From: a bacterium Scap17
Lineage (GTDB): Bacteria > Pseudomonadota > Gammaproteobacteria > Pseudomonadales > Halomonadaceae
Length of the DNA stretch: 64,000 nucleotides
Direction of reading: 5' to 3'
Assembly (NCBI GenBank): GCA_013376735.1
Contig: VINJ01000001.1
Span: 1,178,001-1,242,000 of the forward strand
The position numbers were made by a program, and so were the translations under genes. Below are positions 11,162 through 21,521 of this stretch, one piece after another (within the stretch, counting starts at the first letter, position 1; each line of letters starts with the position of its first letter). The notes beneath the pieces were generated by a model. That model saw only the letters and a program-made list of their open reading frames with translations. It made no database searches and was not told the origin of the DNA.

Positions 11162-11803
11162 ATGATCGAGATGAGCGCTCGAGCGAGCCAGCGTACCCGG
11201 ATCAAGATCTGTGGCCTGACACGTGAGCAGGATATCCGCGACGCCGTGGCGGCAGGTGCCGATGCGCTGGGTTTCGTGCTGTGGCCGGGCAGCAAGCGTG
11301 CGGTCGATGTGGTGCGATTGGCCGAGCTTGCCGCGTGCGTACCGGCCTTCGTGACGCGGGTCGGCCTGTTCGTGGATGCCAGCGGCGAAGAGATTGCCGC
11401 AGCGGCACCGCACCTCGATCTTCTCCAGTTGCATGGCAATGAGACGCCAGAGCAGTGCCGAGCGGCTGGGCGGCCCTATATCAAGGCGTTGCGCATGCGT
11501 GACGGGATCGATCTCGACGCGGAGGCGGCGCGCTACCATGACGCGCGTGGCTTGCTGCTGGATGCCTATCGTCCTGGCGTGCCCGGTGGCACCGGCGAGA
11601 CCTTCGACTGGTCGCGCATCCCGGCCGATCTGCCGCTGCCGGTCATCCTGGCCGGTGGTCTCGAGTCAGGCAATGTCGCCGCAGCGGTGGCGCAGGTCGC
11701 CCCTTACGCGGTCGATGTCTCCGGTGGTGTGGAAGCCGCGCCCGGCGAGAAGAGTGCCGAGCGCATGCAGGCATTCTGTCAGGCAGTCCGCCAGCAGCGC
11801 TGA
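11162..11803 (+). CDS. trpF: Phosphoribosylanthranilate isomerase
   Basis: A 213-residue TIM-barrel enzyme that converts phosphoribosylanthranilate to CdRP in tryptophan synthesis. The catalytic Cys is in TRIKICGLTREQD, and the general-acid Asp is in LLLDAYRPGVPGGTGETFDW. The frame begins at 11132 inside truA, but the ATG at 11162 follows GGAG with an 8-base spacer and gives normal length. It is separated from trpBA (27-29 kb), as in Pseudomonas. Probably co-transcribed with truA. Confidence 0.95.
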   Translation: MIEMSARASQRTRIKICGLTREQDIRDAVAAGADALGFVLWPGSKRAVDVVRLAELAACVPAFVTRVGLFVDASGEEIAAAAPHLDLLQLHGNETPEQCRAAGRPYIKALRMRDGIDLDAEAARYHDARGLLLDAYRPGVPGGTGETFDWSRIPADLPLPVILAGGLESGNVAAAVAQVAPYAVDVSGGVEAAPGEKSAERMQAFCQAVRQQR

Positions 11804-12106
11804 TTTGCCGGCAAGCGTTGCGACCCTTGCGTTGCTTTCGTCCCGGGCGGCGAGGGCCGCAACGCTCAATTGGCATCTCGCACTACCCGCAAGGGGGGCG
11901 AAGCCGCTACAATGACCTCCAGAATTCGGAAAAGTGGCCGTACGACCAATGGGTTGCACGGTCTTTTCCATTGGCACTGCCCTGTGATGGTAGCTGCCCG
12001 CCATATTGCCGGGGCGTGAACGCTCTGGAATATGTGCCAACTCGCATGGCCGCCGACAGTCGTCGAGCGGTGCCCAGAACAGCAGCAAAACGGAAGCCTC
12101 CCCACC
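11804..12106 (+). promoter_or_regulatory. trpF-accD intergenic region with candidate accD promoter
   Basis: The 303-base gap has no convincing gene. AGCGTTGCG near 11813 can pair with CGCAACGCT near 11858, forming a long imperfect hairpin after trpF. A TACAAT hexamer at 11908-11913 resembles a -10 element, but the matching -35 is poor. Confidence 0.35.
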
Positions 12107-13126
12107 ATGAGCTGGCTTGACAAGATTGTGCCGTCAATGAGCCGTATCCAACGCAAGGATCGGCGTACCTCCATTCCTGACGGCCTGTGGCGTAAATGCC
12201 CCAAGTGCGAAGCAGTCCTGTACCTTCCGGAGCTGACCAAGCACGACAACGTCTGCCCCAAGTGTGACCACCACCTGCGTCTCACTGCGCGTGCGCGTCT
12301 GTCCTGGTTCCTCGACAGCGAAGGTCGCGAGGAAATCGCGGCGGATCTCGAGCCGGTCGATCGCCTCAAGTTCCGCGACTCCAAGAAGTACAAGGATCGC
12401 CTGAGCGCTGCCCAGAAGCAGACCTCCGAGAAGGATGCACTGGTCGCCATGCGCGGTGCTCTCTCCGGTCAGCCGGTCGTGGCCGTGGCCTTCGAGTTCA
12501 GCTTCATGGGTGGCTCCATGGGTGCCATCGTCGGCGAGAAGTTCGTGCGTGCAGCAGAGCTTGCGCTGGCCGAGAACATTCCGCTGGTCTGCTTTGCCGC
12601 CTCAGGTGGTGCTCGCATGCAGGAAGCCTTGTTCTCCCTGATGCAGATGGCCAAGACCTCCGCGGCGCTTGAAAAGCTCAAGCAGGCTGGCGTGCCGTAC
12701 ATCAGCGTGCTGACCGATCCGGTCTTCGGTGGCGTCTCTGCGTCGCTGGCGATGCTGGGTGACCTGAATGTCGCCGAGCCGAATGCCCTGATCGGCTTTG
12801 CCGGTCCGCGTGTCATCGAGCAGACCGTGCGCGAGAAGCTGCCGGAAGGCTTCCAGCGCTCCGAGTTCCTGCTCGAGCATGGCGCCGTCGACATGATCAT
12901 CCACCGTCGCGAGATGCGTGAGCGCCTGTCCAGCATCCTGCTCAAGCTGCAGGGCATGCCGGTCAACGCCGCCAACCTGCCGGTCGCGGATGCGGTCGTC
13001 GAAGAAGAATCCGTCGAGGCGGATGCGCCTGTCGAAGCACCGGCCGAGCCGCGCTCCGCCGTGGACAGCGTGCTCGACGAGACCTTTACCAGCGAGAAGC
13101 CGCAAGGCGAACGTCGCGATGGCTGA
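12107..13126 (+). CDS. accD: Acetyl-CoA carboxylase carboxyltransferase subunit beta
   Basis: A 339-residue beta subunit that, with AccA, moves the carboxyl group from biotin to acetyl-CoA to give malonyl-CoA. The N-terminal zinc ribbon (CPKCEAVL, then CPKCDHH) and the crotonase-fold core ([33 protein letters not shown]) are intact. The start is set by the canonical [11 protein letters not shown] after GGAAG. The last 50 residues are an acidic Pro/Ala/Glu tail, longer than in E. coli AccD. The 3' end overlaps folC by 8 bases. Confidence 0.96.
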   Translation: MSWLDKIVPSMSRIQRKDRRTSIPDGLWRKCPKCEAVLYLPELTKHDNVCPKCDHHLRLTARARLSWFLDSEGREEIAADLEPVDRLKFRDSKKYKDRLSAAQKQTSEKDALVAMRGALSGQPVVAVAFEFSFMGGSMGAIVGEKFVRAAELALAENIPLVCFAASGGARMQEALFSLMQMAKTSAALEKLKQAGVPYISVLTDPVFGGVSASLAMLGDLNVAEPNALIGFAGPRVIEQTVREKLPEGFQRSEFLLEHGAVDMIIHRREMRERLSSILLKLQGMPVNAANLPVADAVVEEESVEADAPVEAPAEPRSAVDSVLDETFTSEKPQGERRDG

Positions 13127-14633
13127 GCAGGGCTCCGCCCCGGCAAGCTGCAGCACCGACGAGGTGCTGCAGTCTTCCTCACTCCCTCCGCTGGATGCCG
13201 CTTCGTGGCAGCTTTCCCCTCTGCATGATGCTGTGCCGCGCGGCCTCTCGCTGGATGAGTGGCTGACGCGCCTCGAGCATCAGCACCCCGTCAGTATCGA
13301 TATGGGCCTTGCCCGAGTGCTGTGCGTGGCCAGGCGTCTCGGTCTGGTCGGGGCGGGCGCGCGTCGACTCGGTGGCCGCATCATTACCGTGGCGGGCACC
13401 AACGGCAAGGGATCGACGGTTGCCATGCTCGAGGCGCTGGGGCGTGCCCATGGGCTGAGCACCGCCACCTATACCTCTCCCCACCTGCTGCATTACAACG
13501 AGCGTCTGAGCTTCAATGGTCACGACGTCGATGATGCCGCATTGGTCACGGCCTTCGAGCAGGTCGATTCCGCGCGCCACTCCGGGCTGTCAGCCAGTGG
13601 TGAGCCGGTGGATGACGAGGGCGTGATCAGCCTGACCTACTTCGAGGCCGGTACACTGGCAGGGCTGTGGTTGATCGCTCAGCAGCAGCCGCAGCTCGCG
13701 ATTCTGGAGGTCGGCCTGGGCGGGCGTCTGGACGCCGTCAACATCATCGATTGTGATGTCGCGATGATCATCACGGTCGCACAGGACCATGCCGCGTTTC
13801 TTGGCACCGATCTCGAGAACATCGGCTTCGAGAAGGCCGGTATTCTGCGCGCCGGCAAGTCGGCCGTGTTCGGCTCGGATGTGCTGCCGTCCAGTTGCGC
13901 GGCGCACGCTCGCTCACTGGGCGTCACGCCGCAGGTGCTGTGGCAGGACTTTCGCTGGCAGGCCGCGGCTGACCTTGTGGGTAGCAGTTCAAATAGCAGC
14001 CTGGATGGCAGTACGAGCAATTCGGCTACCTCGCGATGGCAATGGCAGCGCCTGTCGGCGCCGGCGCTGACATTCGATGCGCTGCCAGATCCGGGCTTGC
14101 CGCGCGACAATGCGGCCAGTGCGCTGAATGCGCTGGTCGAGGCCGGTATCGAGCTCAACGCCGAATGCGTGCGGCAGGCCATGGCGAGCGTCAAGCTCAA
14201 GGGGCGCATGCAGTGGCTGACCCGCCACGGGCGTGACTGGTGTCTGGATGTCGGTCATAACCCGCATGCCGCGAGTTATCTGGCCAGTCGTCTTGCCGCT
14301 CATGACCTGCGTTGCGCGCGGAATTCTGCCACCCAGCCGCGGCGGGCATTGCTCGCCATGCTGGGCGACAAGGATGCCGCTGGCGTGATTCAGGCGCTGG
14401 CGCCGGTGGTGGACGGCTTCGTCGTCGCCACCCTGGATGGCGAACGTAGTCGCCAGGCCAATGAGCTTGCCGCCGTGGTCCGCCACTGTGGTGGTGAGGT
14501 GCTGGCGGAGTGCGAGACGGTCACCGCCGCAGCCGAATGGCTGGCACGCGAGACGAGCGCTGGAGAAGTATTGGTCTGTGGTTCCTTCTTCACGGTCGGT
14601 GAAGCATTGATGTGGCTCGACGCCCAGGCCTGA
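13119..14633 (+). CDS. folC: Bifunctional dihydrofolate synthase / folylpolyglutamate synthase
   Basis: A Mur-ligase-family enzyme that adds glutamate to dihydropteroate and folates. Visible are the ATP loop [18 protein letters not shown], the substrate region [17 protein letters not shown], the metal region [15 protein letters not shown], and DVGHNPHAA. The start at 13119 overlaps the accD 3' end by 8 bases, as is common for this pair. At 504 residues it is long for the family: there is an extra N-terminus of about 50 residues and a Ser/Asn-rich insert ([18 protein letters not shown]) in the middle. Confidence 0.95.
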   Translation: MAEQGSAPASCSTDEVLQSSSLPPLDAASWQLSPLHDAVPRGLSLDEWLTRLEHQHPVSIDMGLARVLCVARRLGLVGAGARRLGGRIITVAGTNGKGSTVAMLEALGRAHGLSTATYTSPHLLHYNERLSFNGHDVDDAALVTAFEQVDSARHSGLSASGEPVDDEGVISLTYFEAGTLAGLWLIAQQQPQLAILEVGLGGRLDAVNIIDCDVAMIITVAQDHAAFLGTDLENIGFEKAGILRAGKSAVFGSDVLPSSCAAHARSLGVTPQVLWQDFRWQAAADLVGSSSNSSLDGSTSNSATSRWQWQRLSAPALTFDALPDPGLPRDNAASALNALVEAGIELNAECVRQAMASVKLKGRMQWLTRHGRDWCLDVGHNPHAASYLASRLAAHDLRCARNSATQPRRALLAMLGDKDAAGVIQALAPVVDGFVVATLDGERSRQANELAAVVRHCGGEVLAECETVTAAAEWLARETSAGEVLVCGSFFTVGEALMWLDAQA

Positions 14634-14682
14634 TGCAGGCCGGCGGCGGGTCCGGGATTTCGGGTGCAAGGGAGATGTCACA

Positions 14683-15387
14683 ATGAAATATGGCAAACGC
14701 GAGCGAATCAGCGGTGCGGTCATCCTGCTGGCGTTGGGGGTGATCTTCATCCCGATGCTCTTCGATGAGCCGCCGGCCCGTGATGAGCGCCCGAGTCCGG
14801 TGATGACGCTTGGCAAACCGGTGGATATCGATCGCTCCAACGTCGATGAGCCGCAGCCGCCCAGCGAGCTGAAGATCGGCACGGATGTGCCGATCACCTT
14901 CGTCGACAGCAACGGCAAGGTGCGGGACAGTGACCCGGGTGCTGGCAGTGACAGCGGTTCCGAGTCCCCAAGCCGTGTCGCCGAGGCCGAGCAGTTGTCG
15001 CCGACCCGCTCTGTGGCCAGCAGCGAGCCGCAGTCAAAGCCAAAGCCGGAACCGGCACCCGCTGCCAAGCCGGAGCCCAAGGCTGAACCCAAGCCCGCGC
15101 CCAAGCCTGAACCGAAGCCTGCGGTGGCCTCGAATGCGCCGTCGTCTTCCGCCGGTGGCTGGGCCGTGCAGGTCGGCAGCTTCGGTGACCCGGCCAACGC
15201 CGAGCGTCTCCAGAAGGAACTGCAGGGCAAGGGGTTCGCGGCATACCGGATTCCGCGTGGCAGCAAGTTGACCGTTGTCTTCGTCGGTCCGTATAAGTCC
15301 TCCGAGATCGGTGAGTCCGCACGCTCGCGCCTGCAGCAGCAGGTTAATATCAAGGGCCTGCTGGTACGACGCAAGGAGGGTGAGTGA
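14683..15387 (+). CDS. dedD: SPOR-domain, DedD-like cell-division protein
   Basis: A 234-residue bitopic protein: short basic N-terminus, one membrane helix (about 11-28, ending IFIPMLF), a Pro/Lys/Glu-rich periplasmic linker of PKPEP units, and a C-terminal SPOR domain at about 157-232 (GWAVQVGSFGDPANAERLQK). SPOR domains bind denuded septal peptidoglycan, and E. coli DedD assists constriction. The folC-dedD-cvpA-purF order supports the call. GGAG precedes the ATG. Confidence 0.88.
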   Translation: MKYGKRERISGAVILLALGVIFIPMLFDEPPARDERPSPVMTLGKPVDIDRSNVDEPQPPSELKIGTDVPITFVDSNGKVRDSDPGAGSDSGSESPSRVAEAEQLSPTRSVASSEPQSKPKPEPAPAAKPEPKAEPKPAPKPEPKPAVASNAPSSSAGGWAVQVGSFGDPANAERLQKELQGKGFAAYRIPRGSKLTVVFVGPYKSSEIGESARSRLQQQVNIKGLLVRRKEGE

Positions 15388-16109
15388 ACGAGCTGGTCTG
15401 GATCGATTGGCTATGTCTGGGCCTGATCGGGATCTCGGTACTGCTGGGGCTAATGCGGGGCCTGCTCAGCGAGGCCCTGGGCCTGGCGGGCTGGCTGGTG
15501 GCTCTGGTTGCGGCACGCCAATTCGGCGCCGAGGTGGGTGGCCTGCTCGATGAGGTGATCGTCTCGCCGGGCATTCGCACCGCAGTCGGCTTCGTGCTGG
15601 TGGTGATCGCGAGTGTGTTGATCTGGGGGCTGATGCTGCGCCTGCTGGAACGCTTGATTCATGCAGTCGGCATGGGCGGCTTCAATCGTCTGCTCGGCGG
15701 TGTGTTCGGTGCCTTGCGTGCGGCGGTCATACTGGTGCTGATCACCGCCGTGGTGGGGCTGACCCCCCTGCGTGACAGCGCCGACTGGCAGGCCGCGCAG
15801 TTGCGGCCGACGCTTGAGCAGCTGCGCGACTGGTCTTTGGCTCGCTATCGTGAATGGGATACGGGCGGTGACTGGGGCCAGAGCGTGTCGCTGCCGGATT
15901 CCACCAGCGGCACCCGGCTCAAGCAGCAGGCCAGCGGTCTGATCGACAGCGCCCAGCGAGAAGGGCGTGCGTTGAGCGACAGCCTCAGCCAGCAGGCGCT
16001 GCAGTCGTTCACGCGCCAGGATGCCACGCAGGACCAGCCCTCGCTGGAGGCGTTGCTCAGGGGCAACACCGCTGACGAGGCCACAAGCCGCAATGCGGGT
16101 GATGAGTAG
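15384..16109 (+). CDS. cvpA: CvpA-family membrane protein
   Basis: A 241-residue inner-membrane protein. The GTG start at 15384 overlaps the upstream stop (GTGA) and follows AAGGAGG, which fixes this start. About four hydrophobic helices lie in the first 130 residues (for example LGLIGISVLLGLMRGLLSEA and the segment at about 66-85). A soluble Gln/Ser-rich C-terminus follows. CvpA proteins are linked to colicin V production and purF expression, and this gene directly precedes purF. Confidence 0.9.
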   Translation: MNELVWIDWLCLGLIGISVLLGLMRGLLSEALGLAGWLVALVAARQFGAEVGGLLDEVIVSPGIRTAVGFVLVVIASVLIWGLMLRLLERLIHAVGMGGFNRLLGGVFGALRAAVILVLITAVVGLTPLRDSADWQAAQLRPTLEQLRDWSLARYREWDTGGDWGQSVSLPDSTSGTRLKQQASGLIDSAQREGRALSDSLSQQALQSFTRQDATQDQPSLEALLRGNTADEATSRNAGDE

Positions 16110-16126
16110 TGACAGGCAGGATTTTC

Positions 16127-16158
16127 AGCGCCGGGCATCGTGGCCCGGCGTTGTCGTT
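16127..16158 (+). terminator. Rho-independent terminator after cvpA
   Basis: CGCCGGGC (16129-16136) pairs with GCCCGGCG (16143-16150) over a 6-base loop and is followed by GTCGTTTT. This suggests purF has its own promoter in the next 200 bases. Confidence 0.7.
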
Positions 16159-16355
16159 TTCAGCATTCGGCACGTGTTGCTGAAGCCTCATGCCGGCCAG
16201 TCGAAGGGGTTGACCCATCGGTCAGGTGTTGCCTGCATGGGGGGCAGGCCTGACAATTGCGCCGTGTGAGCACTCATATTGCCATATGGACGGGCGCCGG
16301 CAGCCGCCAGCGTGCGCTTCCCTATCCAAGTGTGTATTAGTGAGGTAATGACGGG

Positions 16356-17870
16356 ATGTGCGGGATTGTAGGTTTGATGGCCAACGCCTCGGTCAACCAG
16401 GCGCTGTATGACGCGCTGACCGTATTGCAGCACCGCGGGCAGGATGCCGCGGGCATGATGACCTGGCACGAAGGTCGTTTCCTGCTGCGCAAGAGCAATG
16501 GTCTGGTGCGTGATGTCTTCCGCACTCGTCACATGCAGCGTCTCAAGGGCAACATGGGGATCGGCCATGTTCGCTACCCGACCGCCGGTTCCTCCAGCGA
16601 GGCGGAGTCACAGCCGTTCTATGTCAACTCGCCTTACGGCATCACGCTGGCGCACAACGGCAACCTGACCAACTCCGACCAGCTCAAGCAGGAGTTGTTC
16701 TCTTCTGATCTGCGTCACATCAACACCAGCTCCGATTCGGAAGTGCTGCTCAACGTCTTCGCGCACGAGCTGGGCAAGCAGGGCATGCGTCTGGGCGCCG
16801 GTGATGTGTTCGATGCCGTGCGTCGTGTGCATCGTCGCTGCAAGGGCGGCTACGCGGCTGTCTCGATCATCAACGGCACTGGCCTGGTCGCTTTCCGTGA
16901 TCCGTACGGTATCCGTCCGGCGTGTTTCGGCAAGCGTGACTCCGCCGAAGGCGTCGAGTACATGATCGCCTCCGAGTCCGTGGCGCTCGACGTCGCCGGC
17001 TTCGAGCTGATCCGTGATCTTGCCCCGGGCGAAGCGGTATTCATCGATATGGAGCGTGAGCTGCACACCCTGCAGTGCGCGGATGACCCAGTCCTCAAGC
17101 CTTGCATCTTCGAACACGTCTACCTGGCGCGTCCTGACTCCCTGCTCGACGGCGCCTACGTCTATGGCACCCGCATGCGCATGGGCGAGAAGCTGGCCGA
17201 CAAGATCGTGCGTGAATGGCCGGAACAGGACATCGATGTCGTGATTCCGATCCCCGATACCTCGCGCACCTCCGCCCTCGAGCTGGCCCAGCATCTGGGA
17301 GTGACTTACCGCGAAGGCTTCATGAAGAATCGCTATATCGGCCGTACCTTCATCATGCCGGGTCAGACACTGCGCAAGAAGTCGGTGCGTCAGAAGCTCA
17401 ATGCCATCGATATCGAGTTTGCCGGCAAGAACGTGCTGCTGGTGGATGATTCCATCGTACGCGGCACCACCTGCAACGAGATCATCCAGATGGCGCGTGA
17501 AGCGGGCGCCAAGAATGTCTACTTCGCCTCGGCAGCCCCGGCGGTTCGCTACCCCAACGTCTACGGCATTGACATGCCGGCGGCGGAAGAGCTGATCGCC
17601 CATGGCCGTACCGAGAAGGAGATCACGGACCTGATCGGCGCTGACCGTCTGTTCTATCAGGACCTCGATGACCTGAAGGACGCCTGTCGTGAAGTCAATC
17701 CGGCGCTGGATGAGTTCGATTGCTCCGTGTTCGACGGTGTCTACGTGACCGGCGATATCGACGAAGCCTATCTGAACGACCTGCGTGCCTCGCGCAATGA
17801 TGGCGCCAAGAGCGCTGGCGAGACCCACGCGGTGGTGGATCTGCACAACGATTCGGAAGATATCGACTGA
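16356..17870 (+). CDS. purF: Amidophosphoribosyltransferase
   Basis: A 504-residue enzyme of the first committed purine step, PRPP + Gln to phosphoribosylamine. The N-terminus MCGIVGLMA provides the Ntn nucleophile Cys2, with no propeptide. The glutaminase segment [16 protein letters not shown] and the PRPP loop [17 protein letters not shown] are intact. Length matches E. coli PurF. The Shine-Dalgarno is weak (GACGGG). It is flanked by cvpA and metZ, as in Pseudomonas. Confidence 0.97.
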   Translation: MCGIVGLMANASVNQALYDALTVLQHRGQDAAGMMTWHEGRFLLRKSNGLVRDVFRTRHMQRLKGNMGIGHVRYPTAGSSSEAESQPFYVNSPYGITLAHNGNLTNSDQLKQELFSSDLRHINTSSDSEVLLNVFAHELGKQGMRLGAGDVFDAVRRVHRRCKGGYAAVSIINGTGLVAFRDPYGIRPACFGKRDSAEGVEYMIASESVALDVAGFELIRDLAPGEAVFIDMERELHTLQCADDPVLKPCIFEHVYLARPDSLLDGAYVYGTRMRMGEKLADKIVREWPEQDIDVVIPIPDTSRTSALELAQHLGVTYREGFMKNRYIGRTFIMPGQTLRKKSVRQKLNAIDIEFAGKNVLLVDDSIVRGTTCNEIIQMAREAGAKNVYFASAAPAVRYPNVYGIDMPAAEELIAHGRTEKEITDLIGADRLFYQDLDDLKDACREVNPALDEFDCSVFDGVYVTGDIDEAYLNDLRASRNDGAKSAGETHAVVDLHNDSEDID

Positions 17871-17916
17871 TCCGGCTGCCTGTCATCCTCGGCAGGCAAT
17901 CACGCGATGAGCGAAC

Positions 17917-17952
17917 CGCAACGGGCTCCGGAGAAATCCGGGGCCCGTTGCG
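17917..17952 (+). terminator. 16-bp hairpin with GAAA tetraloop after purF
   Basis: 17917-17932 pairs with 17937-17952 with one T-G wobble around a GAAA loop, 46 bases after the purF stop. The U-tract is weak (CGTTC). Confidence 0.65.
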
Positions 17953-18104
17953 CGTTCAAAACCGGTAACATTGGCGCATCGCTTTTCCTTCTCCTTGCTG
18001 TCGACGCGACCGAAATGTTGAAGACGCGACATGTCACAGCGGCGCGTGACGCTGGATCGTGATTCACAGGGCAGTAGATTCCATCAGTAGAGGTACTGGA
18101 CACC

Positions 18105-19319
18105 ATGCACGACGACAATCTTTCCCGCGCCGGTCTTTCCCGCGATGAGCTGGGCCTCGAGACGCTCGCCATCCGTGCCGGTCACCTGCGCGGTGCCGAG
18201 CAGGAACACGGCGAGCCCATCTACACTACCTCAAGCTTCGTCTATGGCAGTGCCGCTGAGGCCGCGGCCAAGTTCGGGGGCGATGAAGCTGGCAACATCT
18301 ACTCGCGCTTCACCAATCCGACGGTGCGCTTCTTTGAGGAGCGCCTGGCGGCGATGGAAGGCGGTGAGCGTTGCGTGGCGACCAGTTCCGGCATGGCCGC
18401 GATCATGTCCACCGTGCTGGCATTGCTGGAATCCGGTGATGAAATCGTCGCATCGCGTTCCATCTTCGGCTCGAGTGTCAGCCTGTTCACCAAGTACTTC
18501 GGCAAGCTGGGCATCACCACCCGCTTCGTCGAACTGAAGGATCTGGACGCCTGGCGCGAGGCGATCACGCCGGCCACCAAGCTGTTGTTCGCCGAGACGC
18601 CGTCCAATCCGCTATCCGAGCTCGGCGATATCAAGGCATTGGCGGCGCTGGCCCATGAGAATGATGCCTGGCTCGCCATCGACAACTGCTTCTGTACGCC
18701 GGCCCTGCAGCGCCCGCTGACGCTGGGTGCCGATATCGTCATCCACTCCGCCACCAAGTATCTCGATGGTCAGGGCCGGACGCTGGGTGGCGCCGTGGTC
18801 GGAAGCTCCTCGTTGATGGAGGAGGTCTATGGCGTGGTGCGGACCTGCGGGCCGTGTCTGAGCCCCTTCAACGCCTGGGTCTTCCTCAAGGGCCTGGAGA
18901 CGCTGAACATTCGCATGGAAGCCCACTGTGCACGCGCGCTGACACTGGCACATTGGCTGGAGGCGCATCCGGCCATCGAGCGGGTGCATTACTCCGGGCT
19001 TGAGGGTCATCCGCAGCATGAACTGGCCAAGGCCCAGCAGAAGGCCTTCGGTGCAGTGCTGGGAGTGGTGGTCAAGGGCGGCCGCGAGGCGGCCTGGTCT
19101 GTGGTCGATGCGACGCGCATCCTGTCGATCACCGGCAACCTGGGTGACGTGAAGACCACCATCACGCACCCGGCCACCACGACTCACGGTCGCCTCAGCG
19201 ATGACCAGAAAGCGGCCGCCGGCATCGAAGAGGGCCTGCTGCGTATTGCCGTCGGTCTGGAAGATCTCGATGACATCAAGCGTGATCTGGCGCGCGGGCT
19301 TGATCGTCTCGCGAGCTGA
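18105..19319 (+). CDS. metZ: O-succinylhomoserine sulfhydrylase
   Basis: A 404-residue Cys/Met-metabolism PLP enzyme. In Pseudomonas-type bacteria MetZ makes homocysteine directly from O-succinylhomoserine and sulfide. The PLP Lys is about residue 218 in HSATKYLDGQGR, with the Asp that binds the pyridine N in AIDNCFC. The YSRFTNPTV segment and SSGMAAI are typical. Linkage to purF matches metZ in Pseudomonas. The paralogues MetB and MetY are the alternatives; context favours MetZ. Confidence 0.9.
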   Translation: MHDDNLSRAGLSRDELGLETLAIRAGHLRGAEQEHGEPIYTTSSFVYGSAAEAAAKFGGDEAGNIYSRFTNPTVRFFEERLAAMEGGERCVATSSGMAAIMSTVLALLESGDEIVASRSIFGSSVSLFTKYFGKLGITTRFVELKDLDAWREAITPATKLLFAETPSNPLSELGDIKALAALAHENDAWLAIDNCFCTPALQRPLTLGADIVIHSATKYLDGQGRTLGGAVVGSSSLMEEVYGVVRTCGPCLSPFNAWVFLKGLETLNIRMEAHCARALTLAHWLEAHPAIERVHYSGLEGHPQHELAKAQQKAFGAVLGVVVKGGREAAWSVVDATRILSITGNLGDVKTTITHPATTTHGRLSDDQKAAAGIEEGLLRIAVGLEDLDDIKRDLARGLDRLAS

Positions 19320-19342
19320 GCCCCGTAACGCCTGCTTTGCAT

Positions 19343-19371
19343 ACCAACGCCCGGTTCTGCCGGGCGTTGGT
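19343..19371 (+). terminator. Hairpin terminator after metZ
   Basis: ACCAACGCCCGG (19343-19354) pairs perfectly with 19360-19371 over TTCTG, 23 bases after the metZ stop. Only a weak TGTCT follows. Confidence 0.7.
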
Positions 19372-19496
19372 GTCTCTGGACAATTTCCCCCGGTGTTGCC
19401 CGCAAGGGTTGGCGTCCGTCCGGGCACTGGTTAAGCTCTTGCTCAAAGAACCTGCCAGCTCGATGGTCAGGTGGAGACTGTCATCAGGAGCACTTC

Positions 19497-20039
19497 ATGT
19501 GGCGTAACTCTCGACGGGGCTGGGGCTGGCCTGTCATCGTGATGCATTGGCTGTCGGCGCTGGCCATCGTCGGGCTCTTCGCGCTGGGCTGGTGGATGAC
19601 GTCGCTTGGCTATTACGATGCCTGGTATCAGCTCGGCCCGTGGTGGCATCGCTCGGTCGGGGTGATATTGCTGGTACTGACGCTGGCGCGGCTTGCCTGG
19701 CGCTGGCGCCAGACGACCCCGCAGGCTCATGGTACGCGCAATGAGCAGCGCGCTGCGCTGGTCGGGCATGTGCTGCTCTACGTGCTGATGCTGGTGGTGA
19801 TGATCTCGGGTTACCTCATTTCCACCGCTGACGGGCGTGGCATCAAGGTATTCGATCTTTTCGAGGTGCCAGCAGTGATCTCGGGGCTGAAGGATCAGGC
19901 ATCGCTGGCAGGTGAGGTGCATTGGTATGCTGCCTGTGTGCTGATCATCCTGTCGCTGGGGCATGCGGCGGCAGCATTCAAGCATCACCTGCTGGATGGG
20001 CAGGACACGTTGCGGCGCATGATTCGGCCGCTGCGCTGA
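19497..20039 (+). CDS. Cytochrome b561 family protein
   Basis: A 180-residue four-helix membrane cytochrome of the YodB/CybB type. Paired haem-ligand His residues fit helix positions (VIVMHWLSALAIVG, WWHRSVGVILL, VHWYAACVLIILSLGHAAAA). It would carry electrons from quinol in the inner membrane. A yceI-like gene follows 65 bases downstream, a pairing seen in many proteobacteria and consistent with a quinone/isoprenoid-related role. Confidence 0.88.
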   Translation: MWRNSRRGWGWPVIVMHWLSALAIVGLFALGWWMTSLGYYDAWYQLGPWWHRSVGVILLVLTLARLAWRWRQTTPQAHGTRNEQRAALVGHVLLYVLMLVVMISGYLISTADGRGIKVFDLFEVPAVISGLKDQASLAGEVHWYAACVLIILSLGHAAAAFKHHLLDGQDTLRRMIRPLR

Positions 20040-20104
20040 CGAAAAGGAAGGCGTTGGGTACGCTCGAACGCCAGATGTGACGAAACCTCATAAGGAGCAC
20101 CAAC

Positions 20105-20704
20105 ATGAACAAGACATCCTTCCTCGGCAAGTCACTGGTGGCAGGTCTCATGGCGGCGTCGTTGCCGCTGATGGCGGGTCAGGCACAGGCCTCCGATTAC
20201 ACGATCGATACCGATGGCCAGCACGCCTTCATCCAGTTCAAGATCAGCCATCTGGGCTATTCCTACGTGCTGGGGCAGTTCAAGGAGTTCAGCGGTGATT
20301 TCTCCTATGACCAAGGCAAGCCGGAAGATGCGAAGGTGTCGGTAGAGGTCGATGTCGATAGCCTGGACAGCGCCCACGCCGAACGCGACAAGCACATCAA
20401 GTCGGCCGACTTCCTGGATGTCTCCCAATATCCGACGGCGACCTTCACCTCGACCGGCTTCGAGTCCACTGGCGATGGTTCCGGCAAGCTGAAGGGTGAC
20501 TTGACGCTGCACGGCCAGACTCAGCCCGTGACCCTGGATGTGGATCATATCGGTGGCGGTGAAGACCCGTGGGGCGGCTACCGTCAGGGCTTTGAAGGCA
20601 CTACCACGCTGAAGCTTGCCGACTATGGTATCGATACATCCAAGCTTGGTCCGAATGCGGCCACCGTCGATCTGTACCTGGTCATCGAAGGTATCCGCCA
20701 GTAA
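20105..20704 (+). CDS. YceI-family periplasmic lipid-binding protein
   Basis: A 199-residue protein. Its signal peptide is cleaved after about residue 29 (MAGQAQA|SDYTIDT). The mature part is a YceI lipocalin-like barrel with the typical DGQHAFIQFKISHLGYS, SADFLDVSQYPTATFTS and GDLTLHGQTQPVTLDV segments. The family binds polyisoprenoid or quinone-like lipids in the periplasm. AAGGAG precedes the ATG. It is likely co-transcribed with the b561 gene and ends at a strong terminator. Confidence 0.9.
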   Translation: MNKTSFLGKSLVAGLMAASLPLMAGQAQASDYTIDTDGQHAFIQFKISHLGYSYVLGQFKEFSGDFSYDQGKPEDAKVSVEVDVDSLDSAHAERDKHIKSADFLDVSQYPTATFTSTGFESTGDGSGKLKGDLTLHGQTQPVTLDVDHIGGGEDPWGGYRQGFEGTTTLKLADYGIDTSKLGPNAATVDLYLVIEGIRQ

Positions 20705-20807
20705 GGACGGCAAGTGCAGGCAACTGATGCTTACTTGAGCTGTCAGCGTGCACTGACGCCGTGGATTGATGGCAAGCGCTGTGCAATCCCACCCCATACC
20801 TCTCGAC

Positions 20808-20841
20808 AAAAACGCCCCTGCCAATCGGCAGGGGCGTTTTT
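20808..20841. terminator. Strong, potentially bidirectional terminator
   Basis: AAAAACGCCCCTGCC (20808-20822) pairs perfectly with 20827-20841 over AATC. The A-run before and T-run after allow use from both strands: yceI from the left and the LysE-type gene from the right. Confidence 0.85.
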
Positions 20842-20878
20842 GTTTGTGCAAGGCGTTCGTGTTTGTGCAAGGCGCTCG
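20841..20878. repeat. 19-bp tandem duplication next to terminator
   Basis: TGTTTGTGCAAGGCGTTCG (20841-20859) is followed at once by a second copy with one change (20860-20878). Confidence 0.8.
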
Positions 20879-20903
20879 TGTCACATGGAGTGTCGTTCAG
20901 GCG

Positions 20904-21521
20904 TCAGCCGCGCAATGCCAGATAGCCGCCCGCTCCGATCATCAGGCCGCCGGCGCTGCGATTGAGGCGTTTGACCGCCTTCGCCGAGCGCAGATAGCGG
21001 CGGACACGGCCCGCGAGATAGCCCACCGGTACCACGCCCAGCAGCAATGCGCTCAGGTTGAGTCCGGCGGCGATCACGATATCGCTGCCGGACAGCTGGG
21101 TGATATCCATGAAGGTGGGCAGGAAGGCGATATAGAACAGGATGACCTTGGGGTTGGAGGCCGAGATGAGAAAGCCCTGCAGAAACCCTTTCCACCAGTT
21201 GCCGCGTAACCTGGGAGCATCAGTCTCATCCAGCGTCGGTGAGCTCGTCCATAACTGGTAGCCGAGATAGAGCAGGTAGGCGGCGCCCAGGATACGGATG
21301 ACCACGAAGACCTCGCCCCAATGCGTGGCCAGTGCCGACAGGCCGAACACCGCCGCCAGCATGTAGCAGACATCACTGAGACTCATGCCCACGGCCATCG
21401 GCACGCAGGCATTGCCACCCTGGCTCATGCCGCGCGCCAACAGCGCCAGGATGCCAGGCCCGGGGGTGATGCCAAACAGGAAGATGGCAATGAAGAAGGT
21501 CAGCCCGCTTTCAAAGGTCAT
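20904..21521 (-). CDS. LysE/RhtB-family amino-acid exporter
   Basis: A 205-residue membrane protein with about six helices and the family signature FGITPGPGILALLARGMSQG near the N-terminus. A second conserved block is GFLISASNPKVILFYIAFLP. It would export an amino acid or related metabolite across the inner membrane. The ATG at 21521 gives standard length. The same frame remains open to an ATG at 21800 through a heptanucleotide repeat, which would add 93 Ser/Leu-rich residues. The short form is preferred. Confidence 0.88.
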   Translation of the reverse strand: MTFESGLTFFIAIFLFGITPGPGILALLARGMSQGGNACVPMAVGMSLSDVCYMLAAVFGLSALATHWGEVFVVIRILGAAYLLYLGYQLWTSSPTLDETDAPRLRGNWWKGFLQGFLISASNPKVILFYIAFLPTFMDITQLSGSDIVIAAGLNLSALLLGVVPVGYLAGRVRRYLRSAKAVKRLNRSAGGLMIGAGGYLALRG